DNA of 64,000 nucleotides from JAWKJY01 sp041393535 (GTDB taxonomy: Bacteria; Actinomycetota; Thermoleophilia; Gaiellales; Gaiellaceae). How positions within the stretch are numbered: position 1 is the stretch's first letter; each line of letters starts with the position of its first letter. The stretch spans positions 230,027 through 294,026 of the forward strand of contig JAWKJY010000005.1 of NCBI GenBank assembly GCA_041393535.1, given 5' to 3'. Positions 55,474-64,000 of this stretch are shown piece after piece. The notes beneath the pieces were generated by a model that was given only the letters and a program-made list of their open reading frames with translations, was not told the DNA's origin and made no database searches. A program made the translations under genes and the position numbers.

Positions 55474-56713
55474 GAGCCGCGGGTGCGCGACGACCGGCCT
55501 CGCCGGCCCGGAACACGCCGGTCACGACGCCGTCCCGCTCGAAGAGCGTCGCGTCGCTCGGGTCCTCGTCGAGCAGGATCGCGTCGAACGCGAGGCCCGG
55601 TGCGATCCGGCCGAGCCGGTCGGCGACGCCGCACAGCTCGGCGCCGCCCGCGGTCGCCGCGCGCAGCGACTCCTGCGGCGTCAGGCCGGCCCTCGTCATC
55701 AGCGCGATCTCGCGCAGGTTGCGCCCGTGCGCGGGCCGCATGAACGCATCGGTGCCGAGCGCGATCCGGACGCCGGCCTCGCGCGCGATCGCCACGGCCT
55801 TGCCCTGCACCGCCTCGAGCGTCAGCGCCTTCTGCGCCAGGTCGGGCGGGAGCTTGCCGTCGCGGGCGAGCGCGAAGACGTCCTCCATCACGGCGAGCGT
55901 CGGGACGAGCCACGTGCCCCGCTCGGCCATCCGCGCCGCCTGCTCCTCGGTCAGGAAGATGCCGTGCTCGATCGAGCGGATGCCCGTCTCGATCGCGAGG
56001 TCGACGCCCTCGCCGCCGAAGGCGTGGGCGAGCACGCCCTTGCCCTTCCGGCCGGCCTCGAAGACGGCGGCGGCGAGCTCGTCGCGCGTGAACTCCGCGC
56101 CGAGCGGGTCGTCGTGCGGGGAGAGGACGCCGCCGGTCGCGGCGACCTTGATCCAGTCCGCCCCGGCGCGCAGGCACTGGCGCACGACCTTCCGCATCAT
56201 GTCGACCCCGTCGACGACGAACGGCGGGCGGCCGGGGTACTCCGGGAGGATGTACTGCGAGGCGAGCTCCAGCCCGGGCCCGCGCAGGAAGCCGTCCCCG
56301 TGGCCGCCGGTCTGGCAGATCAGGACGATCGAGACCTGGAGCCGCGGCCCGACCGCGACGCCGTCGGCGATCGCGTCGCGGATCCCCGCGTCGGCGCCGC
56401 CCGCGTCGCGCACGAGGGTGACGCCGCCCTCGAGCGTCAGCCGCGCGTTCACGGCGGCCTCGAGCGCCCAGCGCGTGATCGGCTGGTCGAGCAGGCGCGG
56501 CATGTCGAGCGAGCCGATCCCGACGTGCGCGTGGCAGTCGATCACGCCGGGCATCAGGAAGAGGCCCTCGCAGTCGACCTCGCGCAGCCCGTCGGCCGCC
56601 AGGTCGCGCCCGACCGCCTCGATCGTCCCGCCGCGGACGGCGACGTCGAGCGGCCCCTCGAAGGCGCCCGTCTCGTCGAGGACGGCGGCGCGGCGGAGCA
56701 GCAGGTCGGCCAT
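55465..56713 (-). CDS. Metal-dependent amidohydrolase (imidazolonepropionase/prolidase-like; one frameshift at 3' end)
   Basis: A binuclear-metal amidohydrolase-superfamily enzyme of about 415 aa that hydrolyses amide or peptide-like bonds. Ligands: HAH in VIDCHAHVG, the bridging Lys in WIKVAATGGV, His in LAHAFG and SIEHGIF, and Asp in GTDAF. An N-terminal beta-sandwich piece (LLLRRAAVLD) pairs with C-terminal GRIAPGLAFDAILLDEDP. ATG 56713 is 64 bp from the divergent deiodinase-like gene. The last residues should read VVAHPRLAG before TGA at 55465; one extra base near 55495 masks this. Confidence 0.87.
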
Positions 56714-56776
56714 GGGGCCGCAGTCTGACAGGTCGTGGGCGAGAATGGCGGTCCCGTCGTCGACCCCGGAGCCACG

Positions 56777-57487
56777 ATGAGCGCCGAGCCCGGCTACCGC
56801 GATCTCTTCCCCGACCTGCCCGAGCCGGTCTACGAGCCGCTCGCCTTCACCCGCCGTCCGCCCGACGACATGCGCGAGCGCGCGGCCGCCTGGTACGCGG
56901 AGCTGGACGCGCGGCGGACGACCCGCGACTTCTCGACCGAGCCGGTCCCCAGGGAGCTGATCGAGCTGGCGATCAGGAGCGCGGGGACGGCCCCGTCGGG
57001 GGCCCACACGCAGCCGTGGACGTTCGTCGCGATCGGCGACCCGGAGCTGAAGCGGCAGATCCGCGAGGCGGCCGAGCAGGAGGAGCGGCGCACGTACACG
57101 GAGCGGATGAGCGAGGAGTGGCGGCGCGCGCTCGCGCCGCTCGGCACCGACTGGGTGAAGACGCACATCACCGACGCGCCGTGGGTCGTGGTGCTCTTCA
57201 AGCGCGCGTACGAGCTCGCGCCCGACGGCACGCAGGCGAAGAACTACTACGTGAGCGAGAGCGTCGGCATCGCCGCCGGGCTGTTCATCGCGGCCGTCCA
57301 CCACATGGGGCTCGCGACGCTGACGCACACGCCCAACCCGATGGGCTTCCTGCGCGACCTGCTCGGCCGGCCGCGGAACGAGACCGCCGTCCTGCTCTTC
57401 CCCGTGGGCTACCCGGCGCCGGACGCCCGCGTCCCCCGCCTCGCGCGCAAGCCGCTCGACGAGATCGCCGTCTGGCTCGAGGGGTAG
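56777..57487 (+). CDS. Iodotyrosine-deiodinase-like nitroreductase flavoprotein
   Basis: A 236-aa FMN flavoprotein whose sequence follows iodotyrosine deiodinase (IYD) closely: RRTTRDFS, TAPSGAHTQPWTFVAIGDPELKRQIR, EEERRTYTERMSEEW, LGTDWVKTHITDAPWVVVLFK. In IYD the Glu-Tyr-Lys triad in the active-site lid binds the zwitterion of the halotyrosine; here Glu (EEERRTY), Tyr (RTYTERM) and Lys (DWVKTHI) are all in place. It may reductively dehalogenate halotyrosines or reduce related phenols. ATG 56777 is used; the upstream extension lacks conservation. No membrane anchor. Confidence 0.85.
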   Translation: MSAEPGYRDLFPDLPEPVYEPLAFTRRPPDDMRERAAAWYAELDARRTTRDFSTEPVPRELIELAIRSAGTAPSGAHTQPWTFVAIGDPELKRQIREAAEQEERRTYTERMSEEWRRALAPLGTDWVKTHITDAPWVVVLFKRAYELAPDGTQAKNYYVSESVGIAAGLFIAAVHHMGLATLTHTPNPMGFLRDLLGRPRNETAVLLFPVGYPAPDARVPRLARKPLDEIAVWLEG

Positions 57488-57524
57488 GGGCCCGCTCGCC
57501 CGACGCGCCGCGCGCCCGGCTGCC

Positions 57525-57530
57525 TATGCT
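57525..57530 (+). promoter_or_regulatory. -10 box of the ketopantoate-reductase-like gene (leaderless)
   Basis: TATGCT, 7 nt, GTG at 57538. Confidence 0.5.
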
Positions 57531-57537
57531 GCCGGGC

Positions 57538-58464
57538 GTGAGGATCGCGATCGTCGGGACAGGCGCCATGGGCTCCGTGTACGCGGGGCTCCTCGGCGAC
57601 GCCGGCAACGAGGTCTGGGCGATCGACGCCTGGCAGGACCACGTCGACGCGATCAACGCGAACGGCTTGCGCGTCGAGGGCGCGAGCGGCGACCGCGTCG
57701 CGCGGATCCGTGCGACGAGCGACCCGGCCGAGGTCGGCGTCTGCGACCTGGTCGTCGTCTCGACGAAGGCGATGCACGTCGACGCCGCCTCGCAGGCCGC
57801 CCGCCCCCTCGTCGGGCCGGACACCGTCGTCCTGCCGATCCAGAACGGGCTCGGCAGCGCGGAGGTCGTCGCACGCAACATGGGCGAGGAGCAGACGGCG
57901 CTCGGCGTCGTCGGCGGCTTCGGTGCCTCGATCGTCGCGCCCGGGCACGTGCACCACAACGGCTGGGAGCTGCTCGGCCTCGGGGAGCGCGGCCACCCCG
58001 CGACCGACCGGATCCGCCGGGTCGCGCAGGTCTGGGAGGACGCGGGCTTCAGGGTCAAGGTCTACGACGACGTCGACCTGCTCGTCTGGACGAAGCTCGT
58101 GTGCAACGTCTGCTTCAGCGGCACCTGCGCGATCCTCGACCGGACGATCTCCGAGGTGATGGGCGACCCGGACGCGTGGGCGGTCGCCTCGGCCTGCGCG
58201 ACCGAGGCCTACCGGGCCGGGCGCGCCGCGGGCATCCCGTTCGCCTTCGACGACCCGGTCGAGCACGTGCGGGACTTCGGCTCGAAGATCCCGAACGCGC
58301 GCCCGTCGATGCTGCTCGACCTGCGCGCCGGCCGGCGCTGCGAGGTCGACGTGATCAACGGCGCCATTCCGCGGGTGTCGAAGCAGCACGGCCTCGAGGC
58401 GCCGACGAACGAGGTGGTCGTGCACCTCGTCAAGGCGCGCGAGGCGATCGCCCTCGGCGGCTGA
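57538..58464 (+). CDS. 2-dehydropantoate 2-reductase-like oxidoreductase (ApbA/PanE family)
   Basis: An NADPH-dependent reductase of 308 aa. N-terminal Rossmann motif GTGAMGSVYAGLLGDAG (GxGxxG), then STKAM (the family's KA motif), LPIQNGLGSAE, WTKLVCNVCFSG with the catalytic Lys, and PSMLLDLRAGRRCEVDVINGAI. All family landmarks are intact. Many such paralogues act on substrates other than ketopantoate; with no other pan genes here, that is likely. Located after the deiodinase-like gene, with its own -10 box. Confidence 0.87.
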   Translation: MRIAIVGTGAMGSVYAGLLGDAGNEVWAIDAWQDHVDAINANGLRVEGASGDRVARIRATSDPAEVGVCDLVVVSTKAMHVDAASQAARPLVGPDTVVLPIQNGLGSAEVVARNMGEEQTALGVVGGFGASIVAPGHVHHNGWELLGLGERGHPATDRIRRVAQVWEDAGFRVKVYDDVDLLVWTKLVCNVCFSGTCAILDRTISEVMGDPDAWAVASACATEAYRAGRAAGIPFAFDDPVEHVRDFGSKIPNARPSMLLDLRAGRRCEVDVINGAIPRVSKQHGLEAPTNEVVVHLVKAREAIALGG

Positions 58465-58473
58465 GCCGGGCTC

Positions 58474-60660
58474 CTAGCCGTCGGCCTTCGCGGGCTTCGC
58501 CGGAGCCGGCGGCGGTCCGACGTGGACGATCGTGTCCTCCGGGATGTAGTGGACGGTCCACGTCTCGTTCCGGCGCACCTTCCCGTTCTCGAAGACCTTG
58601 CGGGTGTACGAGACGTCGAAGCCCTCGATCCCGCCGTCCTGGACGACCTTCGTCTGCCCCGGGGCGAGCGAGCCGTCGACGATGCGGATCGTCGACGCGG
58701 CCCGGTGGTTGCGCGGCTTGCCCGTGGTCGTCGTCACCCGCCGCCCGAGCTTGCGCGAGTAGAGCCGGATGGTGATCGACGTGTCGGTCGTCTCCGTGTC
58801 GATCAGGATCCCGGCCGGCCAGTCGTTGCGGATCACGAGGTCCGGCTCGCGCCAGGACACGGTCGCCTCGCGGCCCATCGGGTAGCGGGAGATGTAGAAC
58901 TGGTGCGGCGTGTGCTCGACCAGGTCGAGCCCGGCGAAGAACGCGGCGTTGTACATCGTCGTCGCCACCTGGCTGACCCCGCCGCCGACGGCGTCCTTGA
59001 GACGGCCCTGCTCGATCATCGGCGCGAGCACGAAGCCCTTCTTGCGCGTGCGCTGGCCGAGCGCCTCGTTCAGGGAGAAGGTGCCGCCCGGGCGGATGAC
59101 CGTGCCGTCGAGGATCCTCGCGGCGCGGTGGATGTTCGTGACGCGCGGCGCGCAGCACGGGTGCTCGGTCGTGAACTCGGAGATCAGCTCGGTGATCTGC
59201 ATCGACTCGGCCGCCCGCGTCGTGATCGCCGGCGCGACCGGCTTCACCGTCGCCTCGACCGCGCCGCCCGTGCGGGCGATCAGCGCCTGGACGAGCGCGC
59301 CCAGGTCGACCTCGGTCCCGTTCCGGTGCTCGACGATCTCGATCCCGTTCTCGGTCAGGACGAAGCGCGCGTCCCGCGGGTCGCGCGTGACCGCGTCGAA
59401 CGCGGGGCCGAGCCGCGCCGCGAGGACGTCCCGGTCGAGCCCGAGCGACAGCTCGCCGTTCCTCGGCGTGATCGTCAGCGCCTCGCGCAGCAGCGGAGTG
59501 TCGAGGCGCGCGCGCTTGCCGCGGAGCGTCACGTTCACGGGGCGGAGCAGCCGCTCGGCCCCGTCCCTGGCCTCGGCGGCGTCGGCGTCGTCGATCTCGG
59601 GCGCCCGCTCCACCACCGGCACCTCGACCCGCTCGGGCTCGGGGGCGCTCGCGAGCAGCTCGCGGAGCCGGTCGCGGTCGACGGCCCGGCCGGCCCGCCC
59701 GGGGACGACCGCCACGCCGTCCTCGTTGACGCGCAGGCGCGCGTTGCGTGCCCGGAGGTCGACGCGCCGCGCGATGTCCTTGACCACGTCGTCGACCTTC
59801 GCCTCGTCGACCGCGAGCGCGAGCGGCACATCGATCCCGCCGGCGATGCCGAGCCGGGCGGTCAGTCGGCTCCACGCGCCGCGGCGGCCCCTCGCGTCCT
59901 CGATCGCGTCGTCGATCCTCGCGCTGAGGCCGAGCTGCTCCCCCGTGACGGGCACGCGGCCCCGCGGCGTGACGAGCTCGATCCGCTGCACCGCGAGCTC
60001 GTTCAGGTGCTGCTCGAGCCTCGACTCCGCGGCCGCGAGCGAGAGGCCGCCCACGTCGACGCCGTCGATCGACACCGACGGCGGCAGCGCGTCGTCGTCG
60101 CCGCGCGATATTTCAGAAGCCCACGCCGACGAGCACGAGCGGCAGGACGACCGCGGGCGAGGATCGCCCACTGGCGGGCAGACGCGGGCGCTTGCTCGCC
60201 TGCGGCTGGCGGGTGGCACGGGGACGGGCGCCCTCGTCGGCGACCGGCGGCGCCGGGGCGTCCGCCCCGCCCTCCGCGGGGACGGCGGACTCGGCCGTCG
60301 GGACGTCCAGCGGCGAGACGGGCCCGTCCCCGGCGCTCGGCGGTGGCGGCCTGGCGCCGACGGCGCGGGCGGGCCTGCACCGTCGGCGAGGGGCGGGGTC
60401 GCAGGCGGGTCGGCTGCCGCGGGCGCGAGCCACGGGCGGGCGTCCTCGACCGTCGGCGGCAGCTCGGGCTCGTCCGTCGCCGGCGCGGCGGCGGGCGGCT
60501 CGGGGCGCAGGACGCGGACGGTGCGCGAGACGCGCTCGTGCTCCGCCGGGCGCACGGACGCGCCGCCGCCGGGGACGTCCTCCGGGCGGCTCCCCGAGCG
60601 GCGGCGACGGAGGCCCCCCAGCGCACGCATCCACGAGAGCACTGCCGTGATTATCCGCAA
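58474..60660 (-). CDS. VanW/G5-domain cell-wall protein (two compensating frameshifts)
   Basis: A membrane-anchored wall-associated protein of about 730 aa. Order: a cytoplasmic Pro-rich tail (to about residue 170); one transmembrane helix (PAVVLPLVLVGVGF, about 60120-60160) in an alternative frame; two peptidoglycan-binding-4 type domains (SIDGVDVGGLSLAAAESRLEQHL, later LTENGIEIVEHRNGTEVDLGAL); the VanW domain (NIHRAARILDGTVIRPGGTFS, GGGVSQVATTMYNAAFFAGL, YPMGREATVSW); and a C-terminal G5 domain (GSLAPGQTKVVQDGGIEG). The frame slips near 60355 and returns near 60120. Function is thought to be cell-wall-related; exact activity is not known. Confidence 0.9.
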   Translation of the reverse strand: MRIITAVLSWMRALGGLRRRRSGSRPEDVPGGGASVRPAEHERVSRTVRVLRPEPPAAAPATDEPELPPTVEDARPWLAPAAADPPATPPLADGAGPPAPSAPGRHRRAPGTGPSRRWTSRRPSPPSPRRAGRTPRRRRSPTRAPVPVPPASRRRASARVCPPVGDPRPRSSCRSCSSAWASEISRGDDDALPPSVSIDGVDVGGLSLAAAESRLEQHLNELAVQRIELVTPRGRVPVTGEQLGLSARIDDAIEDARGRRGAWSRLTARLGIAGGIDVPLALAVDEAKVDDVVKDIARRVDLRARNARLRVNEDGVAVVPGRAGRAVDRDRLRELLASAPEPERVEVPVVERAPEIDDADAAEARDGAERLLRPVNVTLRGKRARLDTPLLREALTITPRNGELSLGLDRDVLAARLGPAFDAVTRDPRDARFVLTENGIEIVEHRNGTEVDLGALVQALIARTGGAVEATVKPVAPAITTRAAESMQITELISEFTTEHPCCAPRVTNIHRAARILDGTVIRPGGTFSLNEALGQRTRKKGFVLAPMIEQGRLKDAVGGGVSQVATTMYNAAFFAGLDLVEHTPHQFYISRYPMGREATVSWREPDLVIRNDWPAGILIDTETTDTSITIRLYSRKLGRRVTTTTGKPRNHRAASTIRIVDGSLAPGQTKVVQDGGIEGFDVSYTRKVFENGKVRRNETWTVHYIPEDTIVHVGPPPAPAKPAKADG

Positions 60661-60718
60661 GCGGGCGAGTGCCCCGTCGGGCGAACCTCGTCGCCCGCCG
60701 GTCGCGCCGCCCGCCGCC

Positions 60719-60724
60719 TATCCT
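60719..60724 (+). promoter_or_regulatory. -10 box of the fused hyuAB gene
   Basis: TATCCT, 34 nt before ATG 60759; a GAGGAGGCAGG Shine-Dalgarno lies between. This gene is not leaderless, unlike several neighbours. Confidence 0.4.
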
Positions 60725-60758
60725 TGCCGGTCCGGAGTCGGCTCACGAGGAGGCAGGG

Positions 60759-63700
60759 ATGAAGCGGATCGGCGTCGACGTCGGCGGGACGTTCACCGAC
60801 CTGATCCTCGTGGACGAGGAGGCGGGCACGGTCACCGTCGACAAGGTCCCGTCGACGCCCGACGATCCGGCGCGCGGCGTGGTCGAGGGGATCGCGCGCC
60901 TGTGCGCGAAGGGCGGCGTGGCGCTCGCGGACGTCGACAACCTGCTGCACGGGACGACGGTCGCGACGAACATCGCGCTCACGCACACGGGCGCCGAGGT
61001 CGGGATGATCACGACCGAGGGCTTCCGGGACATCCTCCACATCGCCCGGCACAAGAAGCCCTTCAACTTCTCCCTGATGCAGGAGCTGCCGTGGCAGTCG
61101 CGGCCGCTCGTGAAGCGCCGCCACCTGGCCGATGGTAAAGAGCGCGACGGTGCCGGACGGCGGTGCTCGTGCCGCTCGACGAGGACGAGGTGCGCGAGCG
61201 GGTCCGCCAGCTCCGCGCCGCGGGCGTCGAGGCGGTCGCGGTGTGCCTGCTCCACTCGTACCTGAGCCCCGAGCACGAGCAGCGCGTCGCCGCGATCCTG
61301 CGCGAGGAGCTGCCCGAGGCGTACCTCTCCGTCTCGCACGAGGTGCTGCCGCTCTACCGCGAGTTCGAGCGCTTCTCGACCGTTGCGCTGAACGCGTACG
61401 TCGGCCCCAAGGTCTCGCGCTACCTCGAGCGCTTCGACGGTGCGATGCGCGACCAGGGCTTCGCGCACGGCGTCCAGCTGATGCAGTCCTCGGGCGGCAT
61501 GGCCACGGTCGAGTCGGCCGTGCAGCGGCCCGTCAACCTGCTCATGTCGGGCCCGGTGGCCGGGCTGATCGGCGGCATCTGGGCCGGCCGCGTCGCGGGG
61601 CTCGAGAACGTCGTCACGCTCGACATCGGCGGCACGTCGGCGGACATCGGGGTCGCGGCGGGCGGGCAGTTGCGGATGCGGCACCTGCTCGACACGAAGG
61701 TGGGCGACTACCAGGCGATGGTGCCGATGGTCGACATCGACACGATCGGCGCGGGCGGTGGCTCGATCGCGTACGTCGACGACGGCGGCGTCTTCCGCTG
61801 CGGCCCGCAGTCCGCCGGAGCCGACCCGGGGCCGGCCTGCTACGGGCGCGGCGGCACGCTCCCCACCTCGACGGACGCGCAGCTGCTGCTCGGCCGCCTG
61901 CGCCCGGATCGCGGCCTGCTCGGCGGCGCGATGACCCTCGACCCGGGGCTCGCCGAGGCCGCGATGCGCACCGTCGCCGACCGGCTCGGGATGACGGTCG
62001 AGGAGGCGGCGCTCGGCGCGCTGCAGCTGCAGAAGTTCGGGATGACGCAGGCGATCGAGCTCAACTCCGTCCGGCGCGGCTACGACCCGCGCGACTTCAC
62101 GCTCGTCGCCGCGGGCGGCGCCGGCCCGCTGTTCGCGTGCGACATCGCGCTCGAGCTCGACATCCCACGCGTGCTGGTGCCGCCGCACCCGGGCATCCTG
62201 GCCGCGACCGGCCTGCTCGCGACCGACCTGCAGCACGAGTTCGTCGCGACCGAGCGCCACGCGCTCGAGACGCTCGACGCGGCCCGCCTGTCGTCCCGCC
62301 TGGACGAGCTCGCCGCGCAGGCGGTCGCCCAGCTCGACGCCGACGGCGTCCCGGACGACCGCCGGCTCGTCCGGCGCCTCGCCGACTGCCGCTACGCGGG
62401 GCAGGGCTACGAGGTGCGCACGGAGCTGCCCGCGGGCGCGCTCGACGAGGCCTGGAAGGCCGAGCTGGTCGAGCGCTTCCACCGCGCGCACGAGGCCGAG
62501 TACGGGCACCGCTTCGACGCGAAGGTCGAGATCGTCAACGTCCGCGTCGTCGGCATCGGGCGGATCCCCGAGCTGCGCTCCGACGAGCTCGAGCGCGGCG
62601 ACGGCGACCCCTCCCGCGCGCGCACGCTCGAGCGGGAGGTCGTCTTCGACGTCGACGGCGTCGCCGAGCGGCACGCGACGCCGTTCTACGACCGGGCGCT
62701 CCTGCGCGCGGGCGACGAGCTGCTCGGCCCGCGATCGTGGAGCAGTACGACACGACGACGGTGATCCCGCCGGGCCTCGTCGCCTCGATCGACGGGCACG
62801 GCAACCTGATCGTCGACTGCACCACGCGCGTCCGCGCCGAGGGCGCTCGCGGCGCCGCGCTCGCGACGCCGATCCTGATGCGCGTGATCGGCGGCGCCTT
62901 CCAGTCGATCGCCAAGGAGATGGCCGGCGTCCTCTACCGGATGTCCTACTCGTCGATCATCCGCGAGCTCGGCGCCGGCATCTTCGACCGCGACGGGAAC
63001 AACATCGCCGAGTCCGACTCGACGCCGATGTTCATGGGTGCCATGCCGAAGATCGTCAAGAACGTGATCGCGCTCCTCGGCGACGACATCCACGACGGCG
63101 ACGTGATCCTCCACAACGACCCCTACCGGGGCGCGACGCACTCGCCGGACGTCGCGATCGTCCTGCCGATCTTCTTCGACGGCGAGCTCGTCGGCTTCTC
63201 CGGCGCCTCGGCGCACCTGCTCGACATCGGCGGCGCCTTCCCCGGTCTCGCGATCGACCTGATCGACAACTGGTCGGAGGGGAACATCTACCGCGCCGTC
63301 AAGCTGCGCGAGAAGGGCGTCTGGCAGGACGCGCTGTTCAGGCACATCCTCGACAACATGCGGACCCCCACGCACAACAGGGGCGACATCCAGGCCATGG
63401 TCGCCGCGTGCGAGCTGGCCCAGCGGCGGTTCGTCGAGCTGCTGGGCCGCTACGGCCGGGACACGGTCCTCGACACCGCGGCCGCGTGGCTCGCGTACTC
63501 CGAGAAGATGCTCCGCCAGGAGATCGGTGCGCTGCCGGACGGCGTCTACGGGCCCGAGTCGGGCTGGCTGGACGACGACGGGCGCAACTACGGCACGCGG
63601 CTTCCCGTCGTCGTGACGGTGAAGGTGGACGGCGACACGCTGCACGTCGACCTGACCGGCTCGAGCGACGAGGTGCCGACCGGCTACAACGTCCCGTTCG

Positions 63701-64000
63701 AGGGGACGACGGTGTCGGCGATGACCTTCATCAGCCGGATGATGTTCCTGGACGAGGCGACCTACCCGGTCTTCGTGCCGCAGAACGAGGGGATGCTGCG
63801 GCCGGTCGAGGTCGAGGCGCCGCTCGGCTCGATCTTCAATCCGCGGTACCCGCGCGCGTGCTTCGCGCGCTTCGCCCAGGCCCAGCGCGCCGTCGACCTC
63901 GTCCTGCGGGCGCTCGCCCCGGTCATGCCGGAGCGGATCTGCGCCGGCTCCTCCGCGCACATGCACTTCATCTCGTACTCGGGCTACAAGGTCGACGAGG
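60759..64000 (+). CDS. Fused HyuA-HyuB protein (5-oxoprolinase-type), 3' end beyond window
   Basis: A third HyuA/HyuB enzyme in which A and B form one chain. HyuA part (60759 to about 62770): GVDVGGTFTDLILVDE, HGTTVATNIALTHTGAEVG, RPVNLLMSGPVAGL, DIGGTSADIGV, GAGGGSIAYVDD, QSAGADPGPACYG. The frame slips near 61135 and near 62735, each a one-base loss. Past the second, the frame reads IVEQYDTTTVIPPGLVAS and continues without any stop into HyuB: IGGAFQSIAKEMAGVLYRMSYSS, LHNDPYRGATHSPDVA, SAHLLDIGG, FNPRYPRACFARFAQAQRAVD, still open at the window end. The linker of about 35 residues between A and B is clean. Single-chain AB organisation is that of eukaryotic and some bacterial 5-oxoprolinases. 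Confidence 0.87.

Noticed and set aside
1..64000. Genomic island or recent horizontal transfer
   Set aside because: Base composition is even throughout, and no integrase, transposase, tRNA or attachment repeat was seen.

Overview
The window is uniformly very GC-rich (codon third positions almost all G or C), dense, and bacterial. Signal peptides, TetR/ECF regulators, VanW and RTX-type proteins, CoxMSL-type enzymes and several hydantoinase-family operons, together with -10 boxes sitting directly before start codons, suggest an actinobacterium, most plausibly a soil Thermoleophilia (Solirubrobacterales/Gaiellales-like). The phylum is a fair inference; the class is a guess. I saw no rRNA, tRNA, CRISPR array or insertion sequence.

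Layout. 1-9.4 kb: the end of a P-type cation ATPase, a secreted zinc metalloprotease, an RTX-repeat protein, aat, a short-chain dehydrogenase and small secreted or membrane proteins. 9.4-14.6 kb: a badly frameshifted pgi, an iron-sulfur flavin oxidoreductase of the dienoyl-CoA reductase type, and a TetR regulator facing two duplicated operator/small-ORF units. 14.7-17.5 kb: an amino-acid ABC importer. 17.6-24.5 kb: an M28 peptidase, then a hyuA-hyuB-hyuB' operon. 24.5-27.9 kb: an ABC exporter and an ECF sigma factor with a membrane partner. 28.0-34.0 kb: a coxM-coxS-coxL molybdenum hydroxylase with a luciferase-like monooxygenase and a D-amino-acid-dehydrogenase-like flavoprotein. 34.0-38.1 kb: a sugar-type ABC importer. 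38.2-42.5 kb: a large secreted repeat protein. 42.5-49.6 kb: an M19 dipeptidase, a CBS protein and a second hyuA-hyuB-hyuB' operon. 49.6-58.5 kb: two beta-propeller proteins, a receiver protein and SixA, a sarcosine-oxidase-like flavoprotein, a nitroreductase, an amidohydrolase, an iodotyrosine-deiodinase-like flavoprotein and a ketopantoate-reductase-like enzyme. 58.5-64 kb: a VanW/G5 protein and a third, fused hyuA-hyuB gene that runs off the window.

How it fits together. From about 14.7 kb onward most genes look like a catabolic and uptake region for nitrogen-containing small molecules: peptidases, amino-acid and sugar-type importers, FAD amine/amino-acid oxidases, a molybdenum hydroxylase, and three sets of ATP-dependent amidohydrolase/carboxylase-type HyuA/HyuB enzymes. 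No substrate can be read from sequence alone.

Caution. More than a dozen recognisable genes carry one-base frameshifts, mostly single-base losses in GC-rich runs, and several pairs compensate each other. This looks more like residual assembly error than pseudogene decay, so I annotate the inferred whole gene and say where the frame breaks. Two shared designs stand out: -10 boxes 6-9 nt before start codons, implying leaderless mRNAs, and a duplicated TetR operator/small-protein module at 13.9-14.6 kb.
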